Assembly: GCF_022397915.1 (NCBI RefSeq)
Contig: NZ_JAKEUO010000012.1
Coordinates: 1-64,000 of the forward strand
Direction: 5' to 3'
From: Vibrio sp. Isolate34
Lineage (GTDB): Bacteria > Pseudomonadota > Gammaproteobacteria > Enterobacterales > Vibrionaceae
DNA: 64,000 nt
In this document: positions 17,330 to 29,734 of the stretch, in pieces
Position numbering within the stretch: the first letter of the stretch is position 1
Layout of the letters: each line of letters begins with the position of its first letter
Program-made: the position numbers and the translations under genes
Notes under the pieces: generated by a model
Seen by the model: only the letters and a program-made list of their open reading frames with translations
Databases searched by the model: none
What the model was told of the DNA's origin: nothing

Positions 17330-19603
17330 TTAGTGCATAACCTCTTCTTTCGCACCAACATAGATGAAGTCAAGTTCGTCTTTCTTCAGAGATACTTTAA
17401 CCGTACCGCCATCAACCAAGCTACCGAATAGTAATTCATTCGCAAGAGGCTTCTTAAGCTTCTCTTGAATCACGCGCCCCATAGGACGAGCGCCCATGGT
17501 CTTATCGTAGCCTTTGTCTGCCAACCAGTGACGAGCATCTTCAGAAACTTCTAAAGATACACCACGTGCGTCCAGTTGAACCTGAAGCTCAACAATGAAC
17601 TTGTCAACTACTTGGCTAATCACGCTTGGATCCAAGCTGTTGAACCAAATTATGTTATCAAGACGATTTCGGAATTCAGGAGTAAACACCTTCTTGATTT
17701 CGCCCATCGCGTCTGGCGCATGATCTTGTTGGATCAGGCCGATCGATTTCTTCTCAGTTTCAGCAACACCCGCGTTGGTTGTCATCACTAAGATCACATT
17801 ACGGAAATCCGCTTTACGGCCGTTGTTATCAGTTAGTGTGCCGTTATCCATGACCTGCAGTAAGAGGTTGAAGATATCTGGGTGCGCTTTTTCGATCTCA
17901 TCAAGTAACACAACAGAGTGTGGGTTCTTGATTACCGCGTCAGTCAGTAGACCACCTTGGTCATAACCAACATAGCCAGGAGGAGCACCGATTAGACGGC
18001 TCACTGAGTGACGTTCACCGTACTCAGACATATCAAAGCGCAGCAGTTCAATACCCATCAGTTTAGACAGTTGAACCGTAACCTCGGTTTTACCCACACC
18101 AGTAGGACCAGCAAATAGGAATGAACCAACCGGTTTATTGTCTGCACCTAGTCCTGCACGAGTTAGCTTGATCGCCTCGCTCAATACATCGATAGCAGGA
18201 TCTTGTCCGAATACCAACATTTTCATGCGGTCATCCAGTTTCTGCAGCGTATCTTTGTCTGAAGACGATACTGACTTCTCAGGAATACGCGCCATTTTCG
18301 CAACCATTGACTCAATATCCGCCACGCTTACCGTTTTCTTTCGACGGCTTGCTGGTGCTAGACGACTACGAGCGCCTGCTTCATCAATTACGTCAATCGC
18401 CTTATCAGGTAGGTGGCGTTCGTTAATGTATTTAGCAGACAGTTCCACGGCTGCACGCAACGCTTTGTTGGTGTAACGTACTTCGTGGTGAGCTTCGTAT
18501 TTTGGCTTAAGACCAATCAGAATCTTAGTCGTATCATCTAATGATGGTTCAACAATATCGATTTTCTGGAAACGACGAGATAGCGCACGCTCCTTCTCAA
18601 AAATACTGCTGTACTCTTGGTAAGTTGTTGAGCCAATGCAACGTAATTTACCGCTGCTTAATAGCGGCTTAATTAGGTTTGCGGCATCAACCTGACCACC
18701 CGATGCTGCACCCGCACCAATAATGGTGTGGATCTCATCGATAAATAGGATCGCGTCTTCTTCTTTCTCGAGTTGCTTAAGAATCGCTTTAAAACGTTTC
18801 TCAAAGTCACCGCGATATTTCGTTCCCGCAAGCAGTGAACCAATATCTAGAGAGTAAATCACGCTGCTCTGAATAATTTCAGGCACTTGACCTTCAACGA
18901 TACGCCATGCAAGACCTTCAGCGATAGCAGTTTTACCCACACCCGCCTCACCCACTAGTAGCGGGTTATTCTTACGACGACGACATAGGACTTGAATAGT
19001 ACGTTCAAGCTCTTTGTCACGACCAATTAGAGGGTCAATATTGCCCTGTTTCGCAACTTCGTTAAGGTTGGTCGCGAAATTTTCTAAACGATCTTCAGAA
19101 TTTGCTTCTTCGGCATTCTCTGCTCCACCAAATGAATCAGATGATGACGCGCTATCTCCTTCGTTACTGGCTTTGGTGATACCGTGTGAGATGAAGTTAA
19201 CGATATCTAAACGGCTAATGTCATTTTTCTTAAGAAGATATGCCGCGTGAGACTCTTGCTCACTGAAAATAGCGACAAGTACGTTAGCACCTGTAACTTC
19301 ACTGCGACCTGAAGATTGGACATGAAAAACAGCACGTTGAAGTACTCGTTGGAAACTCAATGTAGGTTGAGTCTCACGAGTTTCGTCGCTTTCAGGGATA
19401 AGTGGGGTCGTTTGATCAATAAAAATATCGAGCTCGTTGCGAAGAGCATCGAGATCTGCCTGACAAGCTTGGAGCGCTTCCTTGGCCGCATCATTTTCTA
19501 ATAATGCTAGTAGGAGGTGTTCGACAGTCATAAATTCATGTCGCTTGTCTCGCGCACGAGCAAATGCGCCATTTAAACTCGACTCTAATTCTTTATTTAG
19601 CAT
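17330..19603 (-). CDS. clpA: ATP-dependent Clp protease ATP-binding subunit ClpA
   Basis: A 757-residue double-AAA+ unfoldase partner of ClpP. An N-terminal Clp-repeat domain (1-140, binds ClpS) is followed by AAA-1 with GEAGVGKT near 219, AAA-2 with GPTGVGKT near 501, and the ClpP-docking loop [10 protein letters not shown] near 621. It lacks the long middle coiled coil of ClpB. It lies directly downstream of clpS (39 bases) and is probably cotranscribed. ClpAP degrades ssrA-tagged and N-degron substrates made by Aat and Bpt nearby. Confidence 0.96.
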   Translation of the reverse strand: MLNKELESSLNGAFARARDKRHEFMTVEHLLLALLENDAAKEALQACQADLDALRNELDIFIDQTTPLIPESDETRETQPTLSFQRVLQRAVFHVQSSGRSEVTGANVLVAIFSEQESHAAYLLKKNDISRLDIVNFISHGITKASNEGDSASSSDSFGGAENAEEANSEDRLENFATNLNEVAKQGNIDPLIGRDKELERTIQVLCRRRKNNPLLVGEAGVGKTAIAEGLAWRIVEGQVPEIIQSSVIYSLDIGSLLAGTKYRGDFEKRFKAILKQLEKEEDAILFIDEIHTIIGAGAASGGQVDAANLIKPLLSSGKLRCIGSTTYQEYSSIFEKERALSRRFQKIDIVEPSLDDTTKILIGLKPKYEAHHEVRYTNKALRAAVELSAKYINERHLPDKAIDVIDEAGARSRLAPASRRKKTVSVADIESMVAKMARIPEKSVSSSDKDTLQKLDDRMKMLVFGQDPAIDVLSEAIKLTRAGLGADNKPVGSFLFAGPTGVGKTEVTVQLSKLMGIELLRFDMSEYGERHSVSRLIGAPPGYVGYDQGGLLTDAVIKNPHSVVLLDEIEKAHPDIFNLLLQVMDNGTLTDNNGRKADFRNVILVMTTNAGVAETEKKSIGLIQQDHAPDAMGEIKKVFTPEFRNRLDNIIWFNSLDPSVISQVVDKFIVELQVQLDARGVSLEVSEDARHWLADKGYDKTMGARPMGRVIQEKLKKPLANELLFGSLVDGGTVKVSLKKDELDFIYVGAKEEVMH

Positions 19604-19642
19604 AAGTACCTCCTAAGGGAACAACTGTGTTGTTCGAGCAAT

Positions 19643-19963
19643 TTATACTTGCTCCATTGTACATAGTAGCGGATGCTCATTTTCCTTTGAGTACATCGTG
19701 ACTTGCGCTACCTTTGTTTCCGCTATTTCAGCACTGTATGTGCCGCATATAGCTTTACCTTCATAATGAACCTTGAGCATCACTTCCGTTGCTTTTTCGA
19801 TATCTAGTGAGAAGAATCGCTCTAGGATCTCGATTACAAAGTCCATGGGCGTGTAGTCATCGTTATTTAACACAACGTTATACATTGCCGGTGGCTTTAC
19901 TTTTGTTGCTTCTTTCTCCAGTAAATCTGAGCCTGGAGATGCCCATTCAAAGTTTCTGCTCAT
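19643..19963 (-). CDS. clpS: ClpAP adaptor ClpS
   Basis: A 106-residue N-degron recognin that hands proteins with N-terminal Leu, Phe, Trp or Tyr to ClpA. The binding pocket residues are visible: [11 protein letters not shown] near 33-43 and [13 protein letters not shown] near 64-76 (His contacts the alpha-amino group). The flexible N-terminal tail (about 25 residues) is as expected. It is upstream of clpA on the same strand and divergent from cspD, the standard enterobacterial arrangement. Confidence 0.95.
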   Translation of the reverse strand: MSRNFEWASPGSDLLEKEATKVKPPAMYNVVLNNDDYTPMDFVIEILERFFSLDIEKATEVMLKVHYEGKAICGTYSAEIAETKVAQVTMYSKENEHPLLCTMEQV

Positions 19964-20548
19964 ATCGCTTTGCTAAGGGTTATTTTTCGGAAGTCGTGAG
20001 TGTTTGCCTAATCCAAATTTACCACATTCACGCTTTACGGTGTACTAAGAAACTGCACCGAGAAACAGTACCAAAAAATATTCCTCTATACTGAGCCTAA
20101 TCCACCATTTCCATCGCTGCAAATAAAAGATCTCGATTAACAGGATTAACATATGTGATTGATTAAAAAGACGCCACAACTATTGACACTGACGATAAGA
20201 TCACCGCTAAGTTACTATTTAGTTAATAGTTTGCAGTTAATCTCGAATGTGATTTGTTATTAAATTTGATCAATTTTATACCAATTTGCTATTGACTGTG
20301 CTCAATCATTAGCTACATTGGAGCTAAAAGGTTTTTTAATACATTTTTGCAACATGATTTAAAACCAGTAACACGCTTTAAAACTTAACAACAAGGAATA
20401 ATTACGCAGGGTAGCGTTAATTTCCGTAAGCAATGTATGAGATTCAAGCTATCAGCTGAAGTTCTTTAGGTGATAGGAATGATATCAATCGCACTTACAA
20501 CAATTGATATAACAACGTTAGTAACAAAATGCATGAGGGATGTATAGC
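19964..20548. other. clpS-cspD divergent intergenic region
   Basis: Nearly 590 bases, A/T rich, without a convincing gene. It includes a sigma-70-like cspD promoter at 20292-20319, which implies a cspD leader of about 220 bases. A ten-codon frame begins at 20437 (MRFKLSAEVL) in that leader but has no support as a real peptide. Confidence 0.5.
20292..20319 (+). promoter_or_regulatory. cspD: Probable cspD promoter
   Basis: TTGACT and TACATT are separated by 16 bases in the clpS-cspD spacer, a fair sigma-70 match. Confidence 0.4.
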
Positions 20549-20770
20549 ATGGCTACAGGTACAGTAAAATGGTTTAACAATGCCAAAGGGTTTGGCTTTA
20601 TTTGTCCAGAAGGTGAAGACGGCGATATTTTCGCGCACTACTCCACAATACAAATGGAAGGTTATCGAACCTTAAAGGCTGGTCAGCAGGTCGACTATGA
20701 AGTTGAAAGTGGACCTAAAGGCTCGCACGCTAGCTCTGTTGTTCCTGTAGAAGGTAGCGCCGCAAAATAG
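20549..20770 (+). CDS. cspD: Cold-shock-like protein CspD
   Basis: A 73-residue cold-shock domain protein with RNP1 (KGFGFI) and RNP2 (DIFAHY) and the CspD-specific run STIQMEGYRTLKAGQ. In E. coli, CspD appears in stationary phase, binds single-stranded DNA and inhibits replication. It starts at the second ATG (20549), with GAGGG about 9 bases before it. The clpS neighbour supports CspD over CspA. The C-terminal tail VPVEGSAAK is short, as usual for CspD. Confidence 0.93.
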   Translation: MATGTVKWFNNAKGFGFICPEGEDGDIFAHYSTIQMEGYRTLKAGQQVDYEVESGPKGSHASSVVPVEGSAAK

Positions 20771-20835
20771 GCGAATGCCAACTCATGTTAACCTTCATCA
20801 GTCGTAACTAACGGCTGACAGGTAAACAGAATATT

Positions 20836-20888
20836 GAAACCGCTCATTTAATACCTGTAATACAGGATTACGTGAGCGGTTTTTTCGT
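20836..20888 (+). terminator. cspD terminator
   Basis: AACCGCTCA pairs with TGAGCGGTT over a 26-base loop that itself has CCTGTAATACAGG; TTTTTTCG follows. Confidence 0.8.
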
Positions 20889-20971
20889 TTTGGGAGCTCT
20901 AAGATTACCCACTAAACAATGAGTTCGAGGATGTATTCCTACCAAGCCTGGCCTAGGAGATGACAAAAGAA

Positions 20972-21010
20972 CAAAAAAGACGCTTTAACGTTACCGTTAA
21001 AGCGTCTCTC
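20972..21010 (-). terminator. icd terminator
   Basis: AGACGCTTTAACG and its inverse complement form a perfect 13-bp stem around TTAC. On the reverse strand it runs into TTTTTTGTT, after icd. Confidence 0.85.
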
Positions 21011-21097
21011 GTTTTGACTTTATCTATTACTTAGCCATCCGACCAAGTAATTCGTTAACAAATCACTTTCATGACTTGCTAACGATGAGCCCTATCA

Positions 21098-23643
<2,546 letters not shown>

Positions 23644-24372
23644 ATGTCTACTCGCTCACGCAGCGCATCTCGTTCAGACAAACCCGCTCGTTCTGGTACA
23701 ACATTAAAACAAAACGGTAATAGACCAAGCCGCGGCAGTGATAAAAATAGCACTGGTAATTCGCATAAGAAACCGCACTCAAGTAAACACAGATATAAAG
23801 CGAAACCTGCGAACGCAAAACCTAAAATTGCACTCGAAGATCGCAAGGTTATTTTGTTCAACAAGCCATTCGATACCTTAAGCCAATTCACTGATGGAGA
23901 AGGCAGAAAGACACTGGCTGATTTTATTCCAGTTAAAGACGTTTATGCCGCAGGCCGACTTGATCGTGACAGCGAAGGGTTATTGGTCTTGACCAACGAT
24001 GGCATATTTCAAGCTAAGCTGACTCAACCGAACTCAAAATCACCAAAGACTTACTGGGTACAGGTTGAAGGCGCACCTTCTGAGGAAGATTTAGATAAAT
24101 TGAGAAAAGGTGTTGAGCTAAAAGACGGCATGACGCTGCCAGCTAAAGTGGAAGTAATGTCCGTGCCTGATGTTTGGGAAAGAACCCCTCCAGTAAGGTT
24201 TAGAGCCACTATACCAACAACCTGGTTAGCAATTACTATCATTGAAGGACGCAACCGTCAGGTAAGACGCATGACGGCAAACATCGGCTTCCCTACCCTG
24301 CGTCTTATCCGCTATTCGATGGGTAATATGAACGTAGGTCAGCTTCAGCCAGGAGAGTGGAAAGAGATTTAA
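23644..24372 (+). CDS. rluE: 23S rRNA pseudouridine(2457) synthase RluE
   Basis: A 242-residue RsuA/RluB-type pseudouridine synthase. Residues 1-60 are a very basic, Ser/Lys/Arg/Asn-rich tail; the catalytic domain starts near 68 ([13 protein letters not shown]). The catalytic Asp is in [17 protein letters not shown] near 101. [25 protein letters not shown] near 200 is the family C-terminal motif. The E. coli orthologue makes pseudouridine 2457 in 23S rRNA and also lies beside icd. It has no S4 domain, as expected for RluE. Confidence 0.9.
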   Translation: MSTRSRSASRSDKPARSGTTLKQNGNRPSRGSDKNSTGNSHKKPHSSKHRYKAKPANAKPKIALEDRKVILFNKPFDTLSQFTDGEGRKTLADFIPVKDVYAAGRLDRDSEGLLVLTNDGIFQAKLTQPNSKSPKTYWVQVEGAPSEEDLDKLRKGVELKDGMTLPAKVEVMSVPDVWERTPPVRFRATIPTTWLAITIIEGRNRQVRRMTANIGFPTLRLIRYSMGNMNVGQLQPGEWKEI

Positions 24373-24388
24373 CTCATAGCAATATATT

Positions 24389-24421
24389 AAAGCGAGATAT
24401 TTATTATGTCTCGCTTTTTTG
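24389..24421 (+). terminator. rluE terminator
   Basis: AAGCGAGA pairs with TCTCGCTT, followed by TTTT, just after the rluE stop. Confidence 0.8.
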
Positions 24422-24435
24422 TACATAAAGATTGA

Positions 24436-25143
24436 TTACTCTTGGTCAATCATCCATTTACGGAATTCTTTACGGTCTTCTTTTGAAGTGCTCAGATACA
24501 AAGCTTTAAGTTGTTTCAAAGACTCCAATTTATCAACAACCTGAGCAGATGTATTAGCCGTTAAACCTTCAGCGTTTACTAGCGTGTTTTTTTGTAGACT
24601 TGTAGCATTAACCTTAACTGCAGGACGAACTTGGTTTTCTACAACTAAATAACTCATGGTTACAGCAGCAGCACCACCAACTTTATTATATTCTGTAGCT
24701 TCTTCAGAATAACTTCTATTTAGTTGAACTCCGTCACTAGCTAAAATGTCTTCATTTTTGAATAAGGGCTGTCCTTGCTTGTTTTTAATTTCCCAATTCA
24801 AGTTTTCAATGTTTTCCTGAGCAGAACGAAAGTTTTTAAACTCAGGCATAGATAAGGTAAGTTCTTCGTTTTTTGCCTCAAATTTAGCGATAATAACAGA
24901 ACTGTAGACTTTCCTTTGATTATCTCTTTCATCAAATACTGGTTCATATTGAAAAACAATTTGGTTTACACCATCAGGTAAAAGCACCGTTTTATCTGCG
25001 GAAAACAACCCTTGTTCAAAGTCAGGAGCACTCATGTTTACTGAAAGTAAATTTACATTTTCAGGAACATCCAATATTACTTCGGCATCAACTACTGTAG
25101 AAGCAACTAACAGCCCTAAAAAATAATATTTGAAACTTTGCAT
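24436..25143 (-). CDS. DUF2057 family exported protein
   Basis: About 235 residues from the ATG at 25143, with a signal peptide (MQSFKYYFLGLLVASTVVDA) and a periplasmic beta-rich domain typical of DUF2057 (LDVPENVNLLSVN, LLPDGVNQIVFQYEP near 55-75). The function is unknown; related proteins include E. coli YccT. An alternative ATG is at 25155. The frame also stays open to 25194, but that part overlaps the porin terminator and cannot be coding. It lies downstream of the porin gene on the same strand, so terminator read-through may supply some expression. Confidence 0.75.
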   Translation of the reverse strand: MQSFKYYFLGLLVASTVVDAEVILDVPENVNLLSVNMSAPDFEQGLFSADKTVLLPDGVNQIVFQYEPVFDERDNQRKVYSSVIIAKFEAKNEELTLSMPEFKNFRSAQENIENLNWEIKNKQGQPLFKNEDILASDGVQLNRSYSEEATEYNKVGGAAAVTMSYLVVENQVRPAVKVNATSLQKNTLVNAEGLTANTSAQVVDKLESLKQLKALYLSTSKEDRKEFRKWMIDQE

Positions 25144-25173
25144 TATTGTATCCATCCTTATAAAAAAATAGGC

Positions 25174-25207
25174 AAAAAAAAAGCCCAACTCCATGTTGGG
25201 CTTTTTC
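25174..25207 (-). terminator. Porin terminator
   Basis: AAAAAGCCCAAC pairs with GTTGGGCTTTTT around TCCAT; the reverse strand reads into a long T run. Confidence 0.9.
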
Positions 25208-25222
25208 TAACAATATATCAAA

Positions 25223-26215
25223 TTACCAGTAAACACGAGCACCGATACCGAAATTGTTTTCGCCTTCAACAGTCTGAGGCGCTACAACCATATCACTGCC
25301 TTGAGGGGTGAAGCCTAGTGTACTACCGTCTGCATATCCATACTCAGCATAGACACGTGCCCAGCTAGCGTACTTGTATTCAACACCGACGTAGACAACG
25401 TTACTATCTTCTAATAAATCGTGATCTTGAGATACGAACTCATAACCACCATACACTGTTGTTTTATCAGCAACGCCATACATTGCAGCTACTGAGAAGC
25501 CTGTTTGGTCTGCTTTATCAATAGCAGATTCAACAGAAGATGCCGCAATAGTTGCACCAACTGTTAGAACATCTTTAGAGTACTCAACAGTACCTTCATA
25601 GTATGTATTCTCAAGGCCTGTAAAACCAGATCCAGTTACATCATCAGTTGTTTGACCACCACCAAAGTGGATATTTACGTCACCAACAGAAAAACCAACG
25701 TAAAGTTCAGCTAGCTCTTGATTAGAATCATCCTCTGCTAACCCGTACCCTGCTTTTACCCAGAAGTTATCAGAATCGAATGAGTACTTTACTTGTGAGT
25801 CATGAAGAGCAGCGTTCAAAGTAGAGTAAAGCAGTGCAGAACCGCCAAAGAAATAAGAGTAATCTGCGCCGTATACATCATCTGATGTGGTCCATTGCTT
25901 ACCAAATTTGATTGTTCCTGCTTGATCGCTGCCAAAGCCAAAAATGTGGTTGCGTACATACATGTCGCCACTGTCTTTCAATGCAAATTCTACTTTACCA
26001 AGAACTTTAACATCATCAGATACATTATATTGAGCGTCAACACCAGCACGTGAAGAACCTGAACCTAATTTAGCATCTTGCCCGTCTAGGAACTTAAGCT
26101 CTGTACGTAGTTGACCGTAGAAATCTACTGCGCCATCTTCTGATTTGTAAATTTCTGCTGCGTTTACTGAACCTGCTGCTGCAACAACTGCAAGTGCTAA
26201 TAGAGTCTTTTTCAT
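25223..26215 (-). CDS. ompT: Outer membrane porin, probable Vibrio OmpT orthologue
   Basis: A 330-residue general porin. Residues 1-20 are a signal peptide (MKKTLLALAVVAAAGSVNA, cleavage before AEIYK); the rest shows alternating beta strands of a 16-stranded barrel (VDFYGQLRTELKFL, VLGKVEFALK, FGKQWTTSDDVYG) and ends in the aromatic residue W needed for outer membrane assembly. The V. cholerae porin beside dinG is OmpT, so I infer that identity from synteny. It is unrelated to the E. coli protease OmpT. The long A-tract-rich upstream region suits ToxR or H-NS control, though this is not shown. Confidence 0.8.
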   Translation of the reverse strand: MKKTLLALAVVAAAGSVNAAEIYKSEDGAVDFYGQLRTELKFLDGQDAKLGSGSSRAGVDAQYNVSDDVKVLGKVEFALKDSGDMYVRNHIFGFGSDQAGTIKFGKQWTTSDDVYGADYSYFFGGSALLYSTLNAALHDSQVKYSFDSDNFWVKAGYGLAEDDSNQELAELYVGFSVGDVNIHFGGGQTTDDVTGSGFTGLENTYYEGTVEYSKDVLTVGATIAASSVESAIDKADQTGFSVAAMYGVADKTTVYGGYEFVSQDHDLLEDSNVVYVGVEYKYASWARVYAEYGYADGSTLGFTPQGSDMVVAPQTVEGENNFGIGARVYW

Positions 26216-26729
26216 AATAAATCCACTGCCTTTTCTAAGAATGGGAGATCCTTGCCCGGTTCCCTTTTATTTATTGTGACTAGTCATTACCACTCTTTGT
26301 TGGTTAATCACCGTCACCAAATTTCGAGGTCTAGATTGCAAAAGATTATCCTGCGTGTCAAATAAACTAAAAACAAACCTAAAAAAAACACAAAACATTC
26401 AAAATCAAACGCTTACATTTTTTCTCATCATTTTACGAGCAGCTTATCCTTAGTTTTATCAGCAAATATAATAATCCCAAAAATGTAACAAACAGAATTT
26501 AAAACCACAAAAAGCCCGCAAAACAACCCAACAACAGAATTTAACACCCACAAGCCAGTCTTTTTTAATATTTATATTTCGCAAGATAAATAAAATCGTT
26601 AAGTTCCTGATGGTTCAGTTTTTTTTTGTGAACGAGATCTACCTTTGATTCAAAAGCAAGCTATTTTGCGGTAAATGTACCGGCTAGTGATATGTGCTAC
26701 TATCCTCGCTCCGTTACGTAGGTCACAGT
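26216..26729. other. Porin-dinG divergent intergenic region
   Basis: This 514-base spacer holds both promoters. Bases about 26340-26560 are very rich in A runs (AAAAAAAAC, AAAACC, AAAATC), many spaced near one helical turn, suggesting intrinsic bend and binding of H-NS or ToxR. No gene is seen. Confidence 0.5.
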
Positions 26730-28805
26730 ATGCTAACTACTAAAATTCAAAATTCTATTCGCACCAGTTATCAAAACCTCCAAGAACAGTTGGATAACTT
26801 TGTACCTAGGCGTGCTCAAAATTACCTTGTCGCAGAGATTGCGAAGACACTTTGTGGTCAATACCACAAAAGCAATCGTATGATTGTTGCTGAAGCAGGA
26901 ACGGGGATTGGTAAATCACTTGCTTATTTAATGGCGACGATCCCGGTTGCGGTACTCAACAATCGAAAAATCGTCATTTCGACAGCGACAGTTGCACTTC
27001 AAGAACAACTCGTAAATAAAGATCTCCCTCTATATAGAAGACTAACTGATAGAGAGTTCTCTTTGATACTCGCCAAAGGTAGACAGCGTTATTGCTGTGC
27101 CGAGAAGCTAGCCGCTGCTTGTGGGGTTGATGGCGGTCAGATGGCTATGTTCGAATCCAAACCAAAGCAAAAAGACATCGAACAATTACAGACCATGTAC
27201 CGCAGTTTGACTCAAAGTAAATGGGATGGCGACCGTGATTCATGGCCGAAACCAATCGACAACATGATTTGGCAAATGATTGTCAGTGACAAGCATAGTT
27301 GTAACAACAGTATGCCTACTCATAGAGACTGCCCTTTCCAAAAAGCACGCTCAGAGCTAGATAAAGCAGACGTGATTATTGCCAATCACAGCTTAGTGAT
27401 GGCAGACGCTGACTTAGGTGGCGGCGTGATACTGCCAGAACCAGAAAACAGCATCTATATATTCGATGAGGCTCATCACTTACCACACGTAGCAAGAGAT
27501 CACTCTTCTGCAGCGGCAAGCTTAAAAGGTGCCGCATCTTGGTTAGAGCGTTTGAATCAATCCATTACTAAGCTTTCAGGCTTGGCGGATGAGAAGCGAG
27601 TTGGTAGATTCAGAAATGAATTGCAGGATTCTGTACAACAACTGATTCCAACTCTGACTCAGCTCAGTAAGCAGTTCGATGCTACTCATTTTGAAGATGG
27701 ACTTTACCGCTTTGAGCATGGCGACTTGCCAGAATGGTTAGAGAACGAATCTAAAGACCTCAAACAATTGAGTCAAAAAGCGAGTCAGGCTGTCGCTAAG
27801 ATTGCAGACCTTATTGCTGAGCGTGTTAAAGATGGAGAGCTTTCAGCGAAATTGGCCGAGCCTGCACTTGCAGAAATCGGCTTCTATATACAGAGAACAG
27901 AAAACCTAGCGCAAGTTTGGCGCTTAATGGCCGAGCCTAAACGTGAAAAAGGCGCGCCTTTAGCTCGCTGGCTGGAACTCAATAAAGAAAGTGAAGGCGA
28001 TTTCGTCGTGAATGTTTCTCCACTCGAAGTTGGTTGGCAGCTTGACCAACAGATTTGGAGCCGTTGTGTCGGCGCGGTACTTGTTTCTGCGACCATGAGA
28101 GCACTCAACTCGTTCAGCTTTTTCTGTCACCAAGCGGGGATCAGTCAAAAAGAAGAAGATGGCGTGCAATTTCTGGCTTTAGCATCACCGTTTGATTATC
28201 AAAATCAAGCGGAGCTGATCGTTCCAGCCATGAAATACGAACCGCAAGCGCCTCAGTTTACCGAATATCTTATTGAAATTTTGCCTAAGGTAATAGAAGA
28301 CAACAAAGCCAATCTCGTTCTATTCTCTTCTTACTGGCAAATGAATAAAGTTGCAGAAGCTTTGGCAACAGATTTCGTTAAAAAGTCATGGGCTTTGCAG
28401 GTTCAAGGTGATACTTCACGCGCTGAAATTCTAAAAAAACATAAAAAGCTCATAGACCAAAGTAAAACAAGCGTTCTTTTTGGAACTGGCAGCTTTTCAG
28501 AGGGTCTTGATCTACCAGGAGAGCTTCTTGAAAACCTGGTTATTACCAAGATTCCTTTTGGCGTTCCTACGTCACCTGTAGAACAAGCACATTCAGAATA
28601 TATTGAATCACGTGGCGGTAATCCTTTTATGCAGATTACTGTTCCTGAAGCGAGTAAAAAGCTTATTCAATCTGTCGGTCGACTACTGCGTAAAGAACGA
28701 GATTCTGGTAAAGTCACGATCCTTGATAGACGCATAGTTACGAAGCGATACGGGAAGTCCCTACTCGACTCACTACCGCCTTTTAAAAGAACAATAAAAT
28801 ACTAA
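26730..28805 (+). CDS. dinG: ATP-dependent DNA helicase DinG
   Basis: A 691-residue XPD-like superfamily 2 helicase, 5' to 3'. Walker A is AEAGTGIGKS near 62, DEAH box FDEAHHLP near 245, and the C-terminal motif VI SVGRLLRKE near 660. E. coli DinG binds a 4Fe-4S cluster through C120, C194, C199 and C205. Here the matching region has C122-C123 (RYCC), C191 and C201, but Met-Pro where the third cysteine should be. C131 is also nearby. The start ATG at 26730 has AGG 8 bases before it; the 12 upstream codons are unlikely. No LexA box is evident upstream. Confidence 0.92.
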   Translation: MLTTKIQNSIRTSYQNLQEQLDNFVPRRAQNYLVAEIAKTLCGQYHKSNRMIVAEAGTGIGKSLAYLMATIPVAVLNNRKIVISTATVALQEQLVNKDLPLYRRLTDREFSLILAKGRQRYCCAEKLAAACGVDGGQMAMFESKPKQKDIEQLQTMYRSLTQSKWDGDRDSWPKPIDNMIWQMIVSDKHSCNNSMPTHRDCPFQKARSELDKADVIIANHSLVMADADLGGGVILPEPENSIYIFDEAHHLPHVARDHSSAAASLKGAASWLERLNQSITKLSGLADEKRVGRFRNELQDSVQQLIPTLTQLSKQFDATHFEDGLYRFEHGDLPEWLENESKDLKQLSQKASQAVAKIADLIAERVKDGELSAKLAEPALAEIGFYIQRTENLAQVWRLMAEPKREKGAPLARWLELNKESEGDFVVNVSPLEVGWQLDQQIWSRCVGAVLVSATMRALNSFSFFCHQAGISQKEEDGVQFLALASPFDYQNQAELIVPAMKYEPQAPQFTEYLIEILPKVIEDNKANLVLFSSYWQMNKVAEALATDFVKKSWALQVQGDTSRAEILKKHKKLIDQSKTSVLFGTGSFSEGLDLPGELLENLVITKIPFGVPTSPVEQAHSEYIESRGGNPFMQITVPEASKKLIQSVGRLLRKERDSGKVTILDRRIVTKRYGKSLLDSLPPFKRTIKY

Positions 28806-28932
28806 TTTTCCTACCCGAAAGGTAGTTATGGGCCAGTTATCGCTAGGCCCTGCATTCACAACCCAACATGATTAATCCATCGATTATTCGTGTGGCTGTC
28901 TCAACAGCCAATAACGAGAACACTAGCTATTT

Positions 28933-29712
28933 ATGGAAATGATTGAACCAACCATGTTGGTTATCCTCGCTCTGGTTGCATTTGCAGCGGGCTTTATTGA
29001 TGCTGTCGCCGGTGGTGGTGGGATGTTAACCGTCCCTGCTTTGCTGTCGCTTGGTCTACCGCCACATATTGCGCTAGGGACGAACAAGCTAGCTGCAACA
29101 TTTGCCTCATCGACCGCGGCCTTTACTTACTATCGTAAAAAGCTATTTAAGCCCGAATGTTGGATCAACGCATTCATTGCCACCTTGATAGGCGCGACTA
29201 TTGGTACTTTAACTGTTGATGCGATTAGCACTGAGTGGTTAGAGAAAGTACTACCATTAATTATTCTTGCTGCGGCGGTTTATACCATTTTTCACAAGAC
29301 ACCGAATGCTAATCACAACGTGTCACCGAAACCTTGCCCTGTGCTTAAGAAAAAGCAAAAGTACCAAGGTTTCATTCTTGGCTTTTATGATGGGGTTGCA
29401 GGCCCGGGAACTGGCGCATTTTGGACAGTAAGTTCTATGGCGCTTTACCGCCTAAACATCTTGCTTGCTTCAGGCCTATCCAAAGCAATGAACTTTACCA
29501 GTAACTTCACTTCTTTAGTGACCTTTGCAATTCTTGGTCACATTGATTGGGTTCTTGGTTTAACCATGGGTGTTTGCTTAATGGCTGGAGCATTTGTAGG
29601 TGCGCACTCTGCAATTCGTTTTGGGGCAACGTTTATACGACCTGTATTTGTGACTGTGGTCAGCGTGCTTGCAATTAAACTGGCTTACGAAGCGTGGTTT
29701 GTAAACTTATAG
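28933..29712 (+). CDS. TSUP family (TauE/SafE) transporter
   Basis: A 259-residue inner membrane protein with about eight transmembrane segments. The TSUP features are seen in the N-terminal half (AGFIDAVAGGGGMLTVPALLSLGLPPHIALGTNKL at 19-53) and repeated more weakly near 150-190 (GFYDGVAGPGTGAFW). Family members move sulfite, sulfonates or similar anions. It is closest in pattern to E. coli YfcA, whose substrate is unknown. It lies 22 bases before priC and may be cotranscribed with it. Confidence 0.88.
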   Translation: MEMIEPTMLVILALVAFAAGFIDAVAGGGGMLTVPALLSLGLPPHIALGTNKLAATFASSTAAFTYYRKKLFKPECWINAFIATLIGATIGTLTVDAISTEWLEKVLPLIILAAAVYTIFHKTPNANHNVSPKPCPVLKKKQKYQGFILGFYDGVAGPGTGAFWTVSSMALYRLNILLASGLSKAMNFTSNFTSLVTFAILGHIDWVLGLTMGVCLMAGAFVGAHSAIRFGATFIRPVFVTVVSVLAIKLAYEAWFVNL

Positions 29713-29734
29713 CCACCAGCAAACGGGAAGCAAA

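Larger units (their letters stand above)
20771..21097. other. cspD-icd convergent spacer
   Basis: About 330 bases with two strong hairpins and no gene. One terminator serves cspD and the other icd. Confidence 0.6.

Noticed and set aside
20437..20469. Ten-codon leader peptide before cspD
   Set aside because: Too short to judge, not followed by an attenuator hairpin, no biased codon run.
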